Source: Peptoclostridium sp.
GTDB lineage: Bacteria; Bacillota; Clostridia; Peptostreptococcales; Peptostreptococcaceae
Assembly (NCBI RefSeq): GCF_009881055.1
Contig: NZ_WXFG01000025.1
Span: 1-33,220 of the forward strand
Direction of reading: 5' to 3'
Length of the DNA: 33,220 bases
Both the position numbers and the translations under genes were made by a program. The notes under the pieces were generated by a model that worked only from the letters and a program-made list of their open reading frames with translations, ran no database searches and was not told the origin of the DNA. The number at the start of each line of letters is the position of its first letter. Position 1 is the first letter of the stretch. Of this stretch, positions 16,643 through 23,348 are shown piece by piece.

Positions 16643-17704
16643 CTAGTTCTCCATCGCCAACTGTATAAGCTTGTCTATAAGCTCCTTGTAGCTTACTCCG
16701 CTTGCTTCCCAGAGCTTTGGATACATACTTATCTTTGTGAAGCCCGGCATTGTATTTATCTCATTCAAATACACAGTGCCGCTTCCATGCTCGACGAAAA
16801 AGTCAATTCTCGATATTCCGCTGCCGTCTATGGCCTTGAAAGCCTTAACAGCCATTTCCCTTATCCTGTCTTCAAGCTCCTTGTCTATGCCGGCAGGTAT
16901 GAGGGTCTTTGACTCATTAGCAAGGTATTTGGCCTCATAGTCATAAAAGTCCTTGCACGGAATTATCTCGCCTGCCACAGAAGCTTCAACCCTGCTGTTG
17001 CCAAGCACGGCAACCTCAATCTCCCTCGCACTTATGCCCTGCTCCACAACCACCTTAGAGTCGAACTCGAGCGCCTTTCCCACGCCTTCTATGAGCTCCG
17101 CCCTGCTGCTTACCTTAGATATTCCCACGCTCGAGCCCATGTTTGCAGGCTTTGTGAACATCGGATATTCAAGCCTCTCTTCGGCAATGTCGGCAAAACC
17201 CTGAGGATCCGCCGTGAATTCAAATCTGGTAGTATATACATAGTCGACCTGCGGGACGCCTTCAAAATCCATTATCTTCTTGAACATTATCTTGTCCATC
17301 GCCAGGCTAGAGGCAAGCACCTTGCAGCCTACATAAGGAATTTCAGCCATTTCAAAGAGACCCTGTATTGTGCCGTCCTCTCCGCGCGGTCCGTGAAGCA
17401 CCGGAAAGCAAACATCAACAGGCACCGTTCTCCCATCATTCAATTCTATACCTATAGAACCTTTTTGAGAAGGTATGAAATTTATTTTCGAACCTTTTAC
17501 CTCATGCTCCATCCATCTGCCGCTTTGTATCTCATCTGGTCCGCAGCTGCAGTAAGACCACTTGCCATTTTTTGCAATTCCTATCGTATGAATATTGTAT
17601 TTATCCTTGTCTATAGCTCTGTATACGGATGCCGCAGATTCGAGTGAAACGTCGTGTTCTCCTGACTTTCCGCCAAACAGTATAACCACATTAAGCTTCT
17701 CCAT
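16643..17704 (-). CDS. ddl: D-alanine--D-alanine ligase
   Basis: This ATP-grasp ligase joins two D-alanines for peptidoglycan. MEKLNVVILFGGKSGEHDVSLES is the characteristic N-terminus; the ATP-grasp domain holds MFTKPANMGSSVGISK, the metal-binding loop contains RIDFFV, and LNEINTMPGFT closes the site. The motif DYEAKY carries the tyrosine typical of D-Ala-D-Ala enzymes rather than vancomycin-resistance D-Ala-D-Lac ligases. Length is 353 residues. The frame opens at 17752, but ATG 17704 has AGGGGG 9 nt upstream and matches the family start. A promoter with TTGAAT-17-TATAAT lies at 17768-17796. Confidence 0.97.
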   Translation of the reverse strand: MEKLNVVILFGGKSGEHDVSLESAASVYRAIDKDKYNIHTIGIAKNGKWSYCSCGPDEIQSGRWMEHEVKGSKINFIPSQKGSIGIELNDGRTVPVDVCFPVLHGPRGEDGTIQGLFEMAEIPYVGCKVLASSLAMDKIMFKKIMDFEGVPQVDYVYTTRFEFTADPQGFADIAEERLEYPMFTKPANMGSSVGISKVSSRAELIEGVGKALEFDSKVVVEQGISAREIEVAVLGNSRVEASVAGEIIPCKDFYDYEAKYLANESKTLIPAGIDKELEDRIREMAVKAFKAIDGSGISRIDFFVEHGSGTVYLNEINTMPGFTKISMYPKLWEASGVSYKELIDKLIQLAMEN

Positions 17705-17767
17705 ACCGTCAATCCCCCTGTTTTGTGCAGGAATCCATAACCCGCTCGTCATTTCTATAAATAAATA

Positions 17768-17796
17768 TAATTATATTTTACACATTATAGGCATTC
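17768..17796 (-). promoter_or_regulatory. ddl-murI promoter
   Basis: On the minus strand TTGAAT (17791-17796) and a perfect TATAAT (17768-17773) are 17 bp apart, about 60 nt before the ddl start. Confidence 0.75.
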
Positions 17797-17822
17797 AAGT
17801 AAAATACATATTTGAATTTAAG

Positions 17823-17867
17823 CCAAAAAGAAAAACCAAAACGATCGCATTTTGGTTTTTTCTTTTG
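17823..17867 (-). terminator. Terminator after the GntR-family gene
   Basis: On the minus strand AAAAACCAAAA pairs with TTTTGGTTTTT around an 8-nt loop with GATC at its centre, followed by CTTTTT. It lies 4-48 nt after the regulator's stop codon and insulates the ddl promoter. Confidence 0.85.
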
Positions 17868-17870
17868 TTT

Positions 17871-18557
17871 TTAATATTTGCTTTTCTTCGCCTTTGTCTG
17901 CTCCACTATGAATTCCTGCTGAAGCTTTATGTGCTTCATGGCCTTGTGCATAGCAAGCTCGCTGTCTCTTTTTTCTATAGCTTCAATTATATCTTCGTGC
18001 TCTTTTATAAGATTCTCTGACTTATGGTACTCGACTATATACATCCTTCTGAATCTGTATATCTGCTCTCTGAGCGAATTGTTCATCTGCATCAGCTTCT
18101 TGTTTGTAGTCGCTTTGAATATGACCTCGTGGAAGGCTATGTCTGACTCAACCATCTTTTCCGGATTGTTCTCCTCGTATGCCTTCTTGAATATCTCGAG
18201 TATCCTCTTTAGCTCTCCAAGGTCCTCCTTCATCATCCTCTGGGCTGCCAGCATTGATGCAAACCCTTCAAGACCCGTCCTTATCTCGAGCACCTCTTCG
18301 ACATCCTTTACCGACACATCGGCCACATATGCGCCTTTCCTTGGTATCATCTCCACAAGCCCTTCAAGTTCAAGCTTCCTTATAGCCTCTCTCACAGGGG
18401 TTCTGCTTACGCCAAGCTCGTCTGCAAGCTGCACCTCCATGAGCCTTGTCGAAGGCTCAAGCTTTCCAATAAGTATTGCCTCCCTCAAATGTTCGAAAAC
18501 TATGTCCCTTAGAGGCTTATAGTTTTCAAGCTTAAGATTTCCTATTTTACCCTTCAT
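17871..18557 (-). CDS. GntR family transcriptional regulator, FadR/FCD subfamily
   Basis: This is a DNA-binding regulator whose effector is probably a small carboxylate. The N-terminal winged helix (about residues 10-75) contains ELGVSRTPVREAIRKLELEGLVE followed by the wing PRKGAYVA. The C-terminal FCD domain is all-helical and shows the expected metal ligands (D and H in ESDIAFHEVIF, H in KEHEDII, H in MKHIKLQ). The ATG at 18557 is preferred over GTG and TTG codons just upstream because they touch the AGGGG site. The start overlaps the ispE stop by 11 nt, so the two are translationally coupled. In Bacillus this place after ispE is held by purR. The target genes are unknown. Confidence 0.88.
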   Translation of the reverse strand: MKGKIGNLKLENYKPLRDIVFEHLREAILIGKLEPSTRLMEVQLADELGVSRTPVREAIRKLELEGLVEMIPRKGAYVADVSVKDVEEVLEIRTGLEGFASMLAAQRMMKEDLGELKRILEIFKKAYEENNPEKMVESDIAFHEVIFKATTNKKLMQMNNSLREQIYRFRRMYIVEYHKSENLIKEHEDIIEAIEKRDSELAMHKAMKHIKLQQEFIVEQTKAKKSKY

Positions 18558-19425
18558 TGAATTCAACACCCCTGTTTTCAGTTTTTACTAAATAAGTCTG
18601 TTCCCACATCGCCTTTAGTTTTGATTCAGCCTTGTGGGCATCCTCAAAATTTTTAAATATTCCAAAAACTGTCGGTCCACTGCCTGTCATGATGCTTCCA
18701 AGCGCCCTTTGATGCATCATTTTGTCCTTTATATGAGCTATTACAGAGTAGCGGCTCTGTGTTACGCCTTCAAGCACATTGGCCATGCCGCCGGCAAGCG
18801 CCTTTATGTCGTTTTTTTCCATATATCCCAAAAGTCTTCCAGTGTCCGGTCTTGTGCCCACGCTGTCCAATTTCAGACTTTTATATACTTCCGCTGTCGA
18901 AACCGAAAAATTCGGCTTGCATACTACTATCCAAACATCCTTGACGTCCTTTAGCGCAGTTAGCTTTTCACCTATCCCTTGCGCAAGAGCAGTCCCTCCC
19001 TCTATGCAAAACGGAACATCAGCTCCCAGCTCAAGGCCCAACTGCTTAAGCTCCTCAACCGAAAGCCCCAGATTCCAAAGCCTGTTTAAACCCACAAGCA
19101 CACCAGCCGCGTTACAGCTTCCGCCAGCCATGCCGGCACCTACAGGAATCCGCTTTTCTATGTCGATTTTTACGCCTTTTTCAACCCCGCATCTTTTTAT
19201 GATGAGGTCTGCTGCTTTGTAGGCTATATTTCTAGAGTCGCTTGGCACTATGCCGCTGCTGCACTTTATCGATATGCCCTTTTCTGGTGTGTCACACAGC
19301 GTTATCACGTCGTACAGATCTATAGTCTGCATTATCATCTCGACAAGATGATATCCGTCTTCCCTTTTTCCTACCACATCTATTGAAAAATTAACTTTAG
19401 CTCTTGTTTTCAGCTTGACTTCCAT
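18547..19425 (-). CDS. ispE: 4-diphosphocytidyl-2-C-methyl-D-erythritol kinase
   Basis: IspE phosphorylates CDP-methylerythritol in the MEP pathway for isoprenoid precursors. It is a GHMP kinase; the N-terminus has AKVNFSIDVVGKREDGYH (catalytic Lys and substrate contacts) and the ATP loop PVGAGMAGGSCNAAGVL lies near residue 92. The C-terminus has GSIMTGSGPTVFGIF. Length is 292 residues. ATG 19425 has GGAGG 7 nt upstream. It lies downstream of veg, as in Bacillus, and is coupled to the GntR regulator. Its own promoter is at 19472-19501. Confidence 0.96.
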   Translation of the reverse strand: MEVKLKTRAKVNFSIDVVGKREDGYHLVEMIMQTIDLYDVITLCDTPEKGISIKCSSGIVPSDSRNIAYKAADLIIKRCGVEKGVKIDIEKRIPVGAGMAGGSCNAAGVLVGLNRLWNLGLSVEELKQLGLELGADVPFCIEGGTALAQGIGEKLTALKDVKDVWIVVCKPNFSVSTAEVYKSLKLDSVGTRPDTGRLLGYMEKNDIKALAGGMANVLEGVTQSRYSVIAHIKDKMMHQRALGSIMTGSGPTVFGIFKNFEDAHKAESKLKAMWEQTYLVKTENRGVEFNEG

Positions 19426-19471
19426 TATATCTCCTCCGAAACTGCAGCGTATATTATTATATACTGTATAT

Positions 19472-19501
19472 ATTATACTATAAAATACAAAAGAAATACA
19501 A
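19472..19501 (-). promoter_or_regulatory. ispE promoter
   Basis: On the minus strand TTGTAT (19496-19501) and TATAAT (19472-19477) are 18 bp apart. Between it and the start codon lies very AT-rich sequence with a TATAC-TG-TATAT symmetry at about 19458-19472 that could be an operator, though AT-rich DNA gives such patterns easily. Confidence 0.55.
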
Positions 19502-19521
19502 AGGCATTTATATCTATTGTT

Positions 19522-19565
19522 AAAATAAAAAAGCCGCCTCTATTTATTGGATAAATAAAGACAGC
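19522..19565 (-). terminator. veg terminator
   Basis: On the minus strand a 15-bp stem (19533-19565, several G-T pairs) with loop CCA at its tip is followed by TTTTTTATTTT. It starts about 25 nt after the veg stop codon. Confidence 0.85.
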
Positions 19566-19590
19566 CCTTCTTCAACAAGTTTTTATTTTA

Positions 19591-19872
19591 TTAATTCGGC
19601 ATTCCGGAAATTATCTGCCTCTTGCCTTCTGCAGGCTTTACTTCAAGTCTGACTGTGGATGTCAGCACATCGGAATAACTGTAGGACACTCTTGTAGTGT
19701 TGTTATATTCATCGTCGATTTTTACAACAAATATGCTAGGATAGGTGTTCTCGATTACTCCTTCTTTGACTACTATTTTCTTCCTGCCCTTGTTAGCCCT
19801 AAGGACTATTTTTTTTCCGAGGTGCTTTTCAATGTTTTTTCTGATCGCATCTAACGTATTTTTATTGGCCAA
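19591..19872 (-). CDS. veg: Veg protein
   Basis: This small conserved Firmicute protein (93 residues) is known in Bacillus subtilis as an abundant, constitutively expressed protein linked to biofilm formation. The sequence has a basic N-terminal helix (DAIRKNIEKHLGKKIVLRANKGRKK), then a beta-rich Sm/SH3-like part with VVKEGVIENTYPSIFVVK and VSYSYSDVLT. The start is TTG 19872; GGGTGAT lies 5 nt upstream and fits the anti-SD sequence. Two strong promoters (19938-19966 and 19981-20009) precede it and a terminator follows, so it is monocistronic. The veg-ispE order is conserved across Firmicutes. Confidence 0.95.
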   Translation of the reverse strand: MANKNTLDAIRKNIEKHLGKKIVLRANKGRKKIVVKEGVIENTYPSIFVVKIDDEYNNTTRVSYSYSDVLTSTVRLEVKPAEGKRQIISGMPN

Positions 19873-19937
19873 AAAAAATCACCCGCCTCTTATTTTTATG
19901 TTTACATATGATATGTTTCTTCTTTCGCTATGTTTAC

Positions 19938-19966
19938 ATAATAACACATTTAGAGCCGGATGTCAA
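19938..19966 (-). promoter_or_regulatory. veg promoter, proximal
   Basis: On the minus strand TTGACA (19961-19966) and TATTAT (19938-19943) are 17 bp apart, giving a leader of about 60 nt. Confidence 0.85.
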
Positions 19967-19980
19967 ACAGTTAACTTTAT

Positions 19981-20009
19981 ATTTTACATAGATTTAAATT
20001 GAGTGTCAA
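19981..20009 (-). promoter_or_regulatory. veg promoter, distal
   Basis: On the minus strand TTGACA (20004-20009) and TAAAAT (19981-19986) are 17 bp apart, 43 bp upstream of the proximal promoter. The tandem arrangement recalls the two veg promoters of B. subtilis. The rest of the gap to 20205 is AT-rich and holds a weak ATGCC/GGCAT stem, but no gene. Confidence 0.7.
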
Positions 20010-20205
20010 TACATTTTTTTAAATAATTTCCCCACTATTTTCAACAACTGCAGAGTTTTTTATCATTTTTAAGATACAAAAAAACATCGCGATTACTCAA
20101 AAAATATATTGATTTTTTTAATATTCTCTCATGATTTTGCAAAAGGCTTTCATTATGCCCACCCCAGGCATACGTTTTCCGGCAAATACGAATTATATGG
20201 CGATT

Positions 20206-20850
20206 TTAGAGTTTAAAATTCTCCATATCGAATTTTATGACTTCGCCTTCAATCCTCTCAACTCTGCCCAGCATCATCTGGAGCGCTCTGGCTATCATTA
20301 TGGACGCCGCGTGCGATGCTGTGAAATATGTCATACTCCCCTTTTCAAGAAGCTCTTTGGCATAAGCAGAGTATTCCCGCTCAAATACGTCGCATTCCGG
20401 AGAGCATATGCAAACGACTCCTTTCCATCCGCCTATGCTTGCGCTCACAAGCGGAGTGCGCGTCTCTTTTGAGAGCTCTCTTAGGAAAAGCTTCGTGTCC
20501 ATGTTGCTGCTACAGTCGAATATTAGGTCCACGCCTTCTATTTTCACACTTCTTATATCATCGTTTATCCCGCTAAAGAGTACGTCCGAATTGATCTCCT
20601 TCACTCTCTCCCTCGCTACATATACCTTCTCCTTGCCTATGTTCTTCTCGGTTGAAAACGGCTGCCTGTTGAGGTTTGACATCACAAAGGCCTCGTTGTC
20701 GACCGCCATCATCCTGCCCACACCGAGCCTTGCAAAGCCCTCTATTACAAATCCGCCAACAGAACCGCACCCAGCTACAAGAATCTTCTTGTTTCTTATG
20801 ATTTCGTGCTCCTGCATGCTTATTGCCCCTATATCTTTAGAATACCTCAT
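20206..20850 (-). CDS. ThiF/MoeB/HesA family adenylyltransferase, orphan
   Basis: This E1-like enzyme probably adenylates the C-terminus of a small sulfur-carrier protein or a small carboxylate. The Rossmann core GCGSVGGFVIEGFARLGVG (about residues 28-46), the arginine finger in SNLNRQPF, NIGKEK and the DCSSN loop are all in place, so ATP binding and adenylation look intact. The paired CXXC zinc motifs of MoeB and ThiF are absent; at 214 residues it is a minimal domain. ATG 20850 has GGAGG 8 nt upstream; an earlier GTG at 20859 overlaps that site. No ThiS/MoaD-type partner lies nearby. TcdA, ThiF or an unknown branch are all possible. Confidence 0.8.
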   Translation of the reverse strand: MRYSKDIGAISMQEHEIIRNKKILVAGCGSVGGFVIEGFARLGVGRMMAVDNEAFVMSNLNRQPFSTEKNIGKEKVYVARERVKEINSDVLFSGINDDIRSVKIEGVDLIFDCSSNMDTKLFLRELSKETRTPLVSASIGGWKGVVCICSPECDVFEREYSAYAKELLEKGSMTYFTASHAASIMIARALQMMLGRVERIEGEVIKFDMENFKL

Positions 20851-20916
20851 AGGCTCCACCTCCCCGTTTAGTTGATTGATACCCCGTTCATAAGCGTTTC
20901 AACGCCCAATACAATA

Positions 20917-20976
20917 AAAGCGAGAATCCGCAAATTATATATACGTTCGCACATACAATTTATAGATTCCCGCTTT
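20917..20976 (-). other. 60-nt structured stem-loop, possible terminator
   Basis: Outer arms AAAGCG-GGAATC (5', minus strand) and GATTC-T-CGCTTT pair over 12 positions with one mismatch. Inside are AAATT/AATTT and an apical stem GTATGT-GCGA-ACGTAT closed by a GNRA tetraloop. It lies 16-75 nt after the UPF0489 stop codon, and TTTTATTGTATT follows, so it may be a terminator of the methyltransferase operon. It is unusually large and branched in outline for one. Confidence 0.55.
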
Positions 20977-20991
20977 GCATTTTAGATTACA

Positions 20992-21693
20992 CTATTCAAT
21001 TATCCTCTTAATAAGCTCTATAGCCCTCGCCTGATCTATGAAATAGGGACTTGTAGCTATGGTGACTACGCTTGCCTGCGAGTAGAGCTCCCTTATCCTC
21101 TCAAGCCTCATGTCAAAGCTGATATAGGCCATGTCGTCCGAGAATATGTCCATGTCTATATCGAGCACTATGTCTTCATCTATGTCTTCTCTGAATGCAC
21201 TGCTGCTGTCAATGATAAACACATCCTTGAACATGTCAAGCCTCAGGGCAGGCTTTATGAAATTGCCCACATTGAGCACATAGTTCGTATAACGAAAAAC
21301 CTCCGCTTCGTTTTCCAGCGAGCCAATATACTCCTCCGGCTCCCTCATGTCCTTGTGCTGGTCCACGTGCACAAGCAGCGCGCCTTTTGAAAACAGTCCT
21401 TCGCGTATAGCCTTGCTCCAGAAATAAAAAGCGTGATTGTGGTTGTCGAATATATACACCCTCTTGCCTGAGACTTCAAGCTCCAGGAAGCTTTTCAGTC
21501 CATAGCAGCACCGCTCCTTGCCTTCGTCCAGTTCGCAAAAGGCCACTTTGCTAGATACCGCAAGACAGCTTAAGCTTTCGAGCCCCCCCTTTTCAAGTGG
21601 CGCCACGTATATGCTTTTTTGGCTGCGCTCATCATACGAAAACGCATTGTTGCCCAATGGTACGTCTATATAAAATCCTCTATAGCGCTCCAT
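20992..21693 (-). CDS. UPF0489 family protein with arginase-like metal motifs
   Basis: This is a member of the UPF0489 family (animal relative C5orf22), which has no firmly established activity that I know of. The 233-residue sequence has three motifs that look like a dinuclear metal site of the arginase/deacetylase fold: DNHNH (83-87), HVDQHKD (109-115, like DAHxD of arginases) and DIDMD (178-182, like DxDxxD). I infer a hydrolase acting on a C-N bond. ATG 21693 has GGTGAG 5 nt upstream and overlaps the pseudouridine synthase stop by 14 nt, so it is translated in coupling with that gene. A structured hairpin follows. Confidence 0.75.
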   Translation of the reverse strand: MERYRGFYIDVPLGNNAFSYDERSQKSIYVAPLEKGGLESLSCLAVSSKVAFCELDEGKERCCYGLKSFLELEVSGKRVYIFDNHNHAFYFWSKAIREGLFSKGALLVHVDQHKDMREPEEYIGSLENEAEVFRYTNYVLNVGNFIKPALRLDMFKDVFIIDSSSAFREDIDEDIVLDIDMDIFSDDMAYISFDMRLERIRELYSQASVVTIATSPYFIDQARAIELIKRIIE

Positions 21694-22387
21694 GATTTCT
21701 CACCTTCACAGCTTCAATGTCAAACATGTTCCAGGGGTATTCACAAGGGGGATAAGCGAAAAATTCCATCCGCTCCTTGAGCGTAGGGTGCATGAAGCTT
21801 AAATGGTAAGACCACAGTGCTATCTGTTCGCCCTTTACATTCACGTTCGCGCCGTACCTTTGGTCCCCATAGAGCGGGCAGCCCCTGCTGGCAAACTGCA
21901 CCCTTATCTGATGCGGCCTTCCAGTCTCAAGCTCAATTCTCACAAGACACAGGCCCTCGGCTCTGCCCTCTACGCTGTACGAAAGCGAAGCTTTCTTGGC
22001 ACCCTCCTCGTTTTCTCTTGCGACCCTGACCTGATTTTTTCTGCTGTCCTTTACCAGATAGTCCTCCAGCCTTGCGCTCTGCTTTTGCGGGCAGCCGCGC
22101 AGAACTGCCATATATCCTTTTTTGAGGCTCCTGCTCCTGATCTCCTCCGAAAGCCTAGATGCTGCCTTTGACGTTCTGGCAAACACCATCACCCCGCCCA
22201 CCGGCCGGTCCAGCCTGTGTACAAGCCCGATATAGACGTTGCCGGGTTTGTTGTACTTTTCCTTTACGTACTCCTTGCAAAGAGTAAGCATGTCCGCGTC
22301 TCCCGTGTCATCCTCCTGGGATAGCACATTGGGAGGCTTTACAACTACCAGTATGTGGTTGTCCTCATAGAGTACCTGCAGCTTCAT
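21680..22387 (-). CDS. RluA-family 23S rRNA/tRNA pseudouridine synthase
   Basis: This enzyme converts uridine to pseudouridine in structured RNA. The catalytic motif HRLDRPVGG lies at residues 57-65, with D60 the active aspartate. GRPHQIRVQFA and GDQRYGA are the other RluA signatures. There is no N-terminal S4 domain; with 235 residues this is a short RluA/RluC-type enzyme whose target site cannot be told. The frame opens at 22420, but ATG 22387 overlaps the methyltransferase stop as TAATG and has GGGAAG at 7 nt, which points to re-initiation. It lies in the operon methyltransferase, pseudouridine synthase, UPF0489. Confidence 0.92.
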   Translation of the reverse strand: MKLQVLYEDNHILVVVKPPNVLSQEDDTGDADMLTLCKEYVKEKYNKPGNVYIGLVHRLDRPVGGVMVFARTSKAASRLSEEIRSRSLKKGYMAVLRGCPQKQSARLEDYLVKDSRKNQVRVARENEEGAKKASLSYSVEGRAEGLCLVRIELETGRPHQIRVQFASRGCPLYGDQRYGANVNVKGEQIALWSYHLSFMHPTLKERMEFFAYPPCEYPWNMFDIEAVKVRNHGAL

Positions 22388-23259
22388 TACTCCGCTTCCC
22401 ATCTTCCGAATATTCCGCAAGGGAGTATGAGGTCGTTTCTTGAAGCCGGTATTCCGACTTCTCCCGAGTATATCCTGCCCGCGTATTTTTGACCCATGGA
22501 GAGCTTGAGTATGTTCTCAACCACGTATGGCGAGAAACCAGAGGTGTAAGAGTTTATGAGGAAGAAAAGAGGCCTGTCAGAAAGCACTTGCATACAAAGC
22601 TCTACAAGCGGGAACAACTCGTCTTCTATCTTCCATATCTCTCCCTTTGGTCCCCTTCCGTACGAAGGCGGATCCATTATTATGGCATCATACTTGTTGC
22701 CCCTTCTTATCTCTCTTTTTACAAACTTTATTACATCGTCAACTATATATCTGACCTTCCTCTGCGAAAGTCCCGAAAGCTCTATGTTCTCCTTGGCCCA
22801 TGCTATCATGCCCTTTGCTGCATCTACATGGACAACCTCCTCCGCTCCCGCATAGGCGCTTGCAACAGTCGCCCCACCTGTGTAGGCAAACAAATTGAGG
22901 ACTCTTACAGGCCTATTGGCCGATGATATCTTGTCTATTATCCAGTCCCAGTTTGAAGACTGCTCCGGGAAAAGGCCCGTGTGCTTAAAGCCTGTAGGCT
23001 TTATGTGGAACGAAAGCCCCTTGTAGCTGATCATCCATCTTTCGGGTGTCCTCTTGTAGAACTCCCAGTTTCCGCCTCCCTTGCTGCTCCTGTGGTAGTG
23101 TCCATGCGGCTTCTTCCACATCTCCCACTCCTGCACAAGAGGCCAGATAGCCTGAGGATCCGGCCTTCTGAGTATATAGTCGCCCCATCTTTCGAGCTTT
23201 TCTCCTCCACCCGAATCTATGAGTTCATATTCATTCCATTCATCAGCTAAAAGCAGCAT
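22387..23259 (-). CDS. Class I SAM-dependent methyltransferase, RlmI/RlmK-like
   Basis: This is probably an rRNA methyltransferase of the COG1092 type. The SAM-binding fold begins at VLNLFAYTGGATVA (about residues 120-133), the acidic SAM contact is in HVDAAKGM, and the catalytic loop is IIMDPPSYGRGPKGE. The N-terminal 100 residues (including RRPDPQAIWP and FKHTGLFPEQ) match the accessory region of the family. The PUA domain of E. coli RlmI is not evident. Length is 290 residues. ATG 23259 has GGAGG 8 nt upstream; a TTG at 23274 lacks a site. It is the first gene of a tightly coupled three-gene operon. Confidence 0.9.
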   Translation of the reverse strand: MLLLADEWNEYELIDSGGGEKLERWGDYILRRPDPQAIWPLVQEWEMWKKPHGHYHRSSKGGGNWEFYKRTPERWMISYKGLSFHIKPTGFKHTGLFPEQSSNWDWIIDKISSANRPVRVLNLFAYTGGATVASAYAGAEEVVHVDAAKGMIAWAKENIELSGLSQRKVRYIVDDVIKFVKREIRRGNKYDAIIMDPPSYGRGPKGEIWKIEDELFPLVELCMQVLSDRPLFFLINSYTSGFSPYVVENILKLSMGQKYAGRIYSGEVGIPASRNDLILPCGIFGRWEAE

Positions 23260-23317
23260 TAAAAATACCTCCAATTATAATAAAGACTAACTATTTATTA
23301 TACCTTAAGCGCAGCAA

Positions 23318-23347
23318 TAAAAAAAGAGCAGGAATGTAACTCCCTGC
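23318..23347 (-). terminator. Terminator of the flavoprotein gene
   Basis: On the minus strand GCAGGGA pairs with TTCCTGC around GTTACA, followed by TC and a seven-T run. It directly abuts the TAG stop codon at 23349. Confidence 0.85.
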
Positions 23348-23348
23348 C

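Noticed and set aside
15280..19548. Shared 13-mer (AATAAATAGAGGC) in the terminators after DUF1934 and veg
   Set aside because: It occurs in opposite orientation and the rest of the hairpins differ; probably chance in AT-rich stems.
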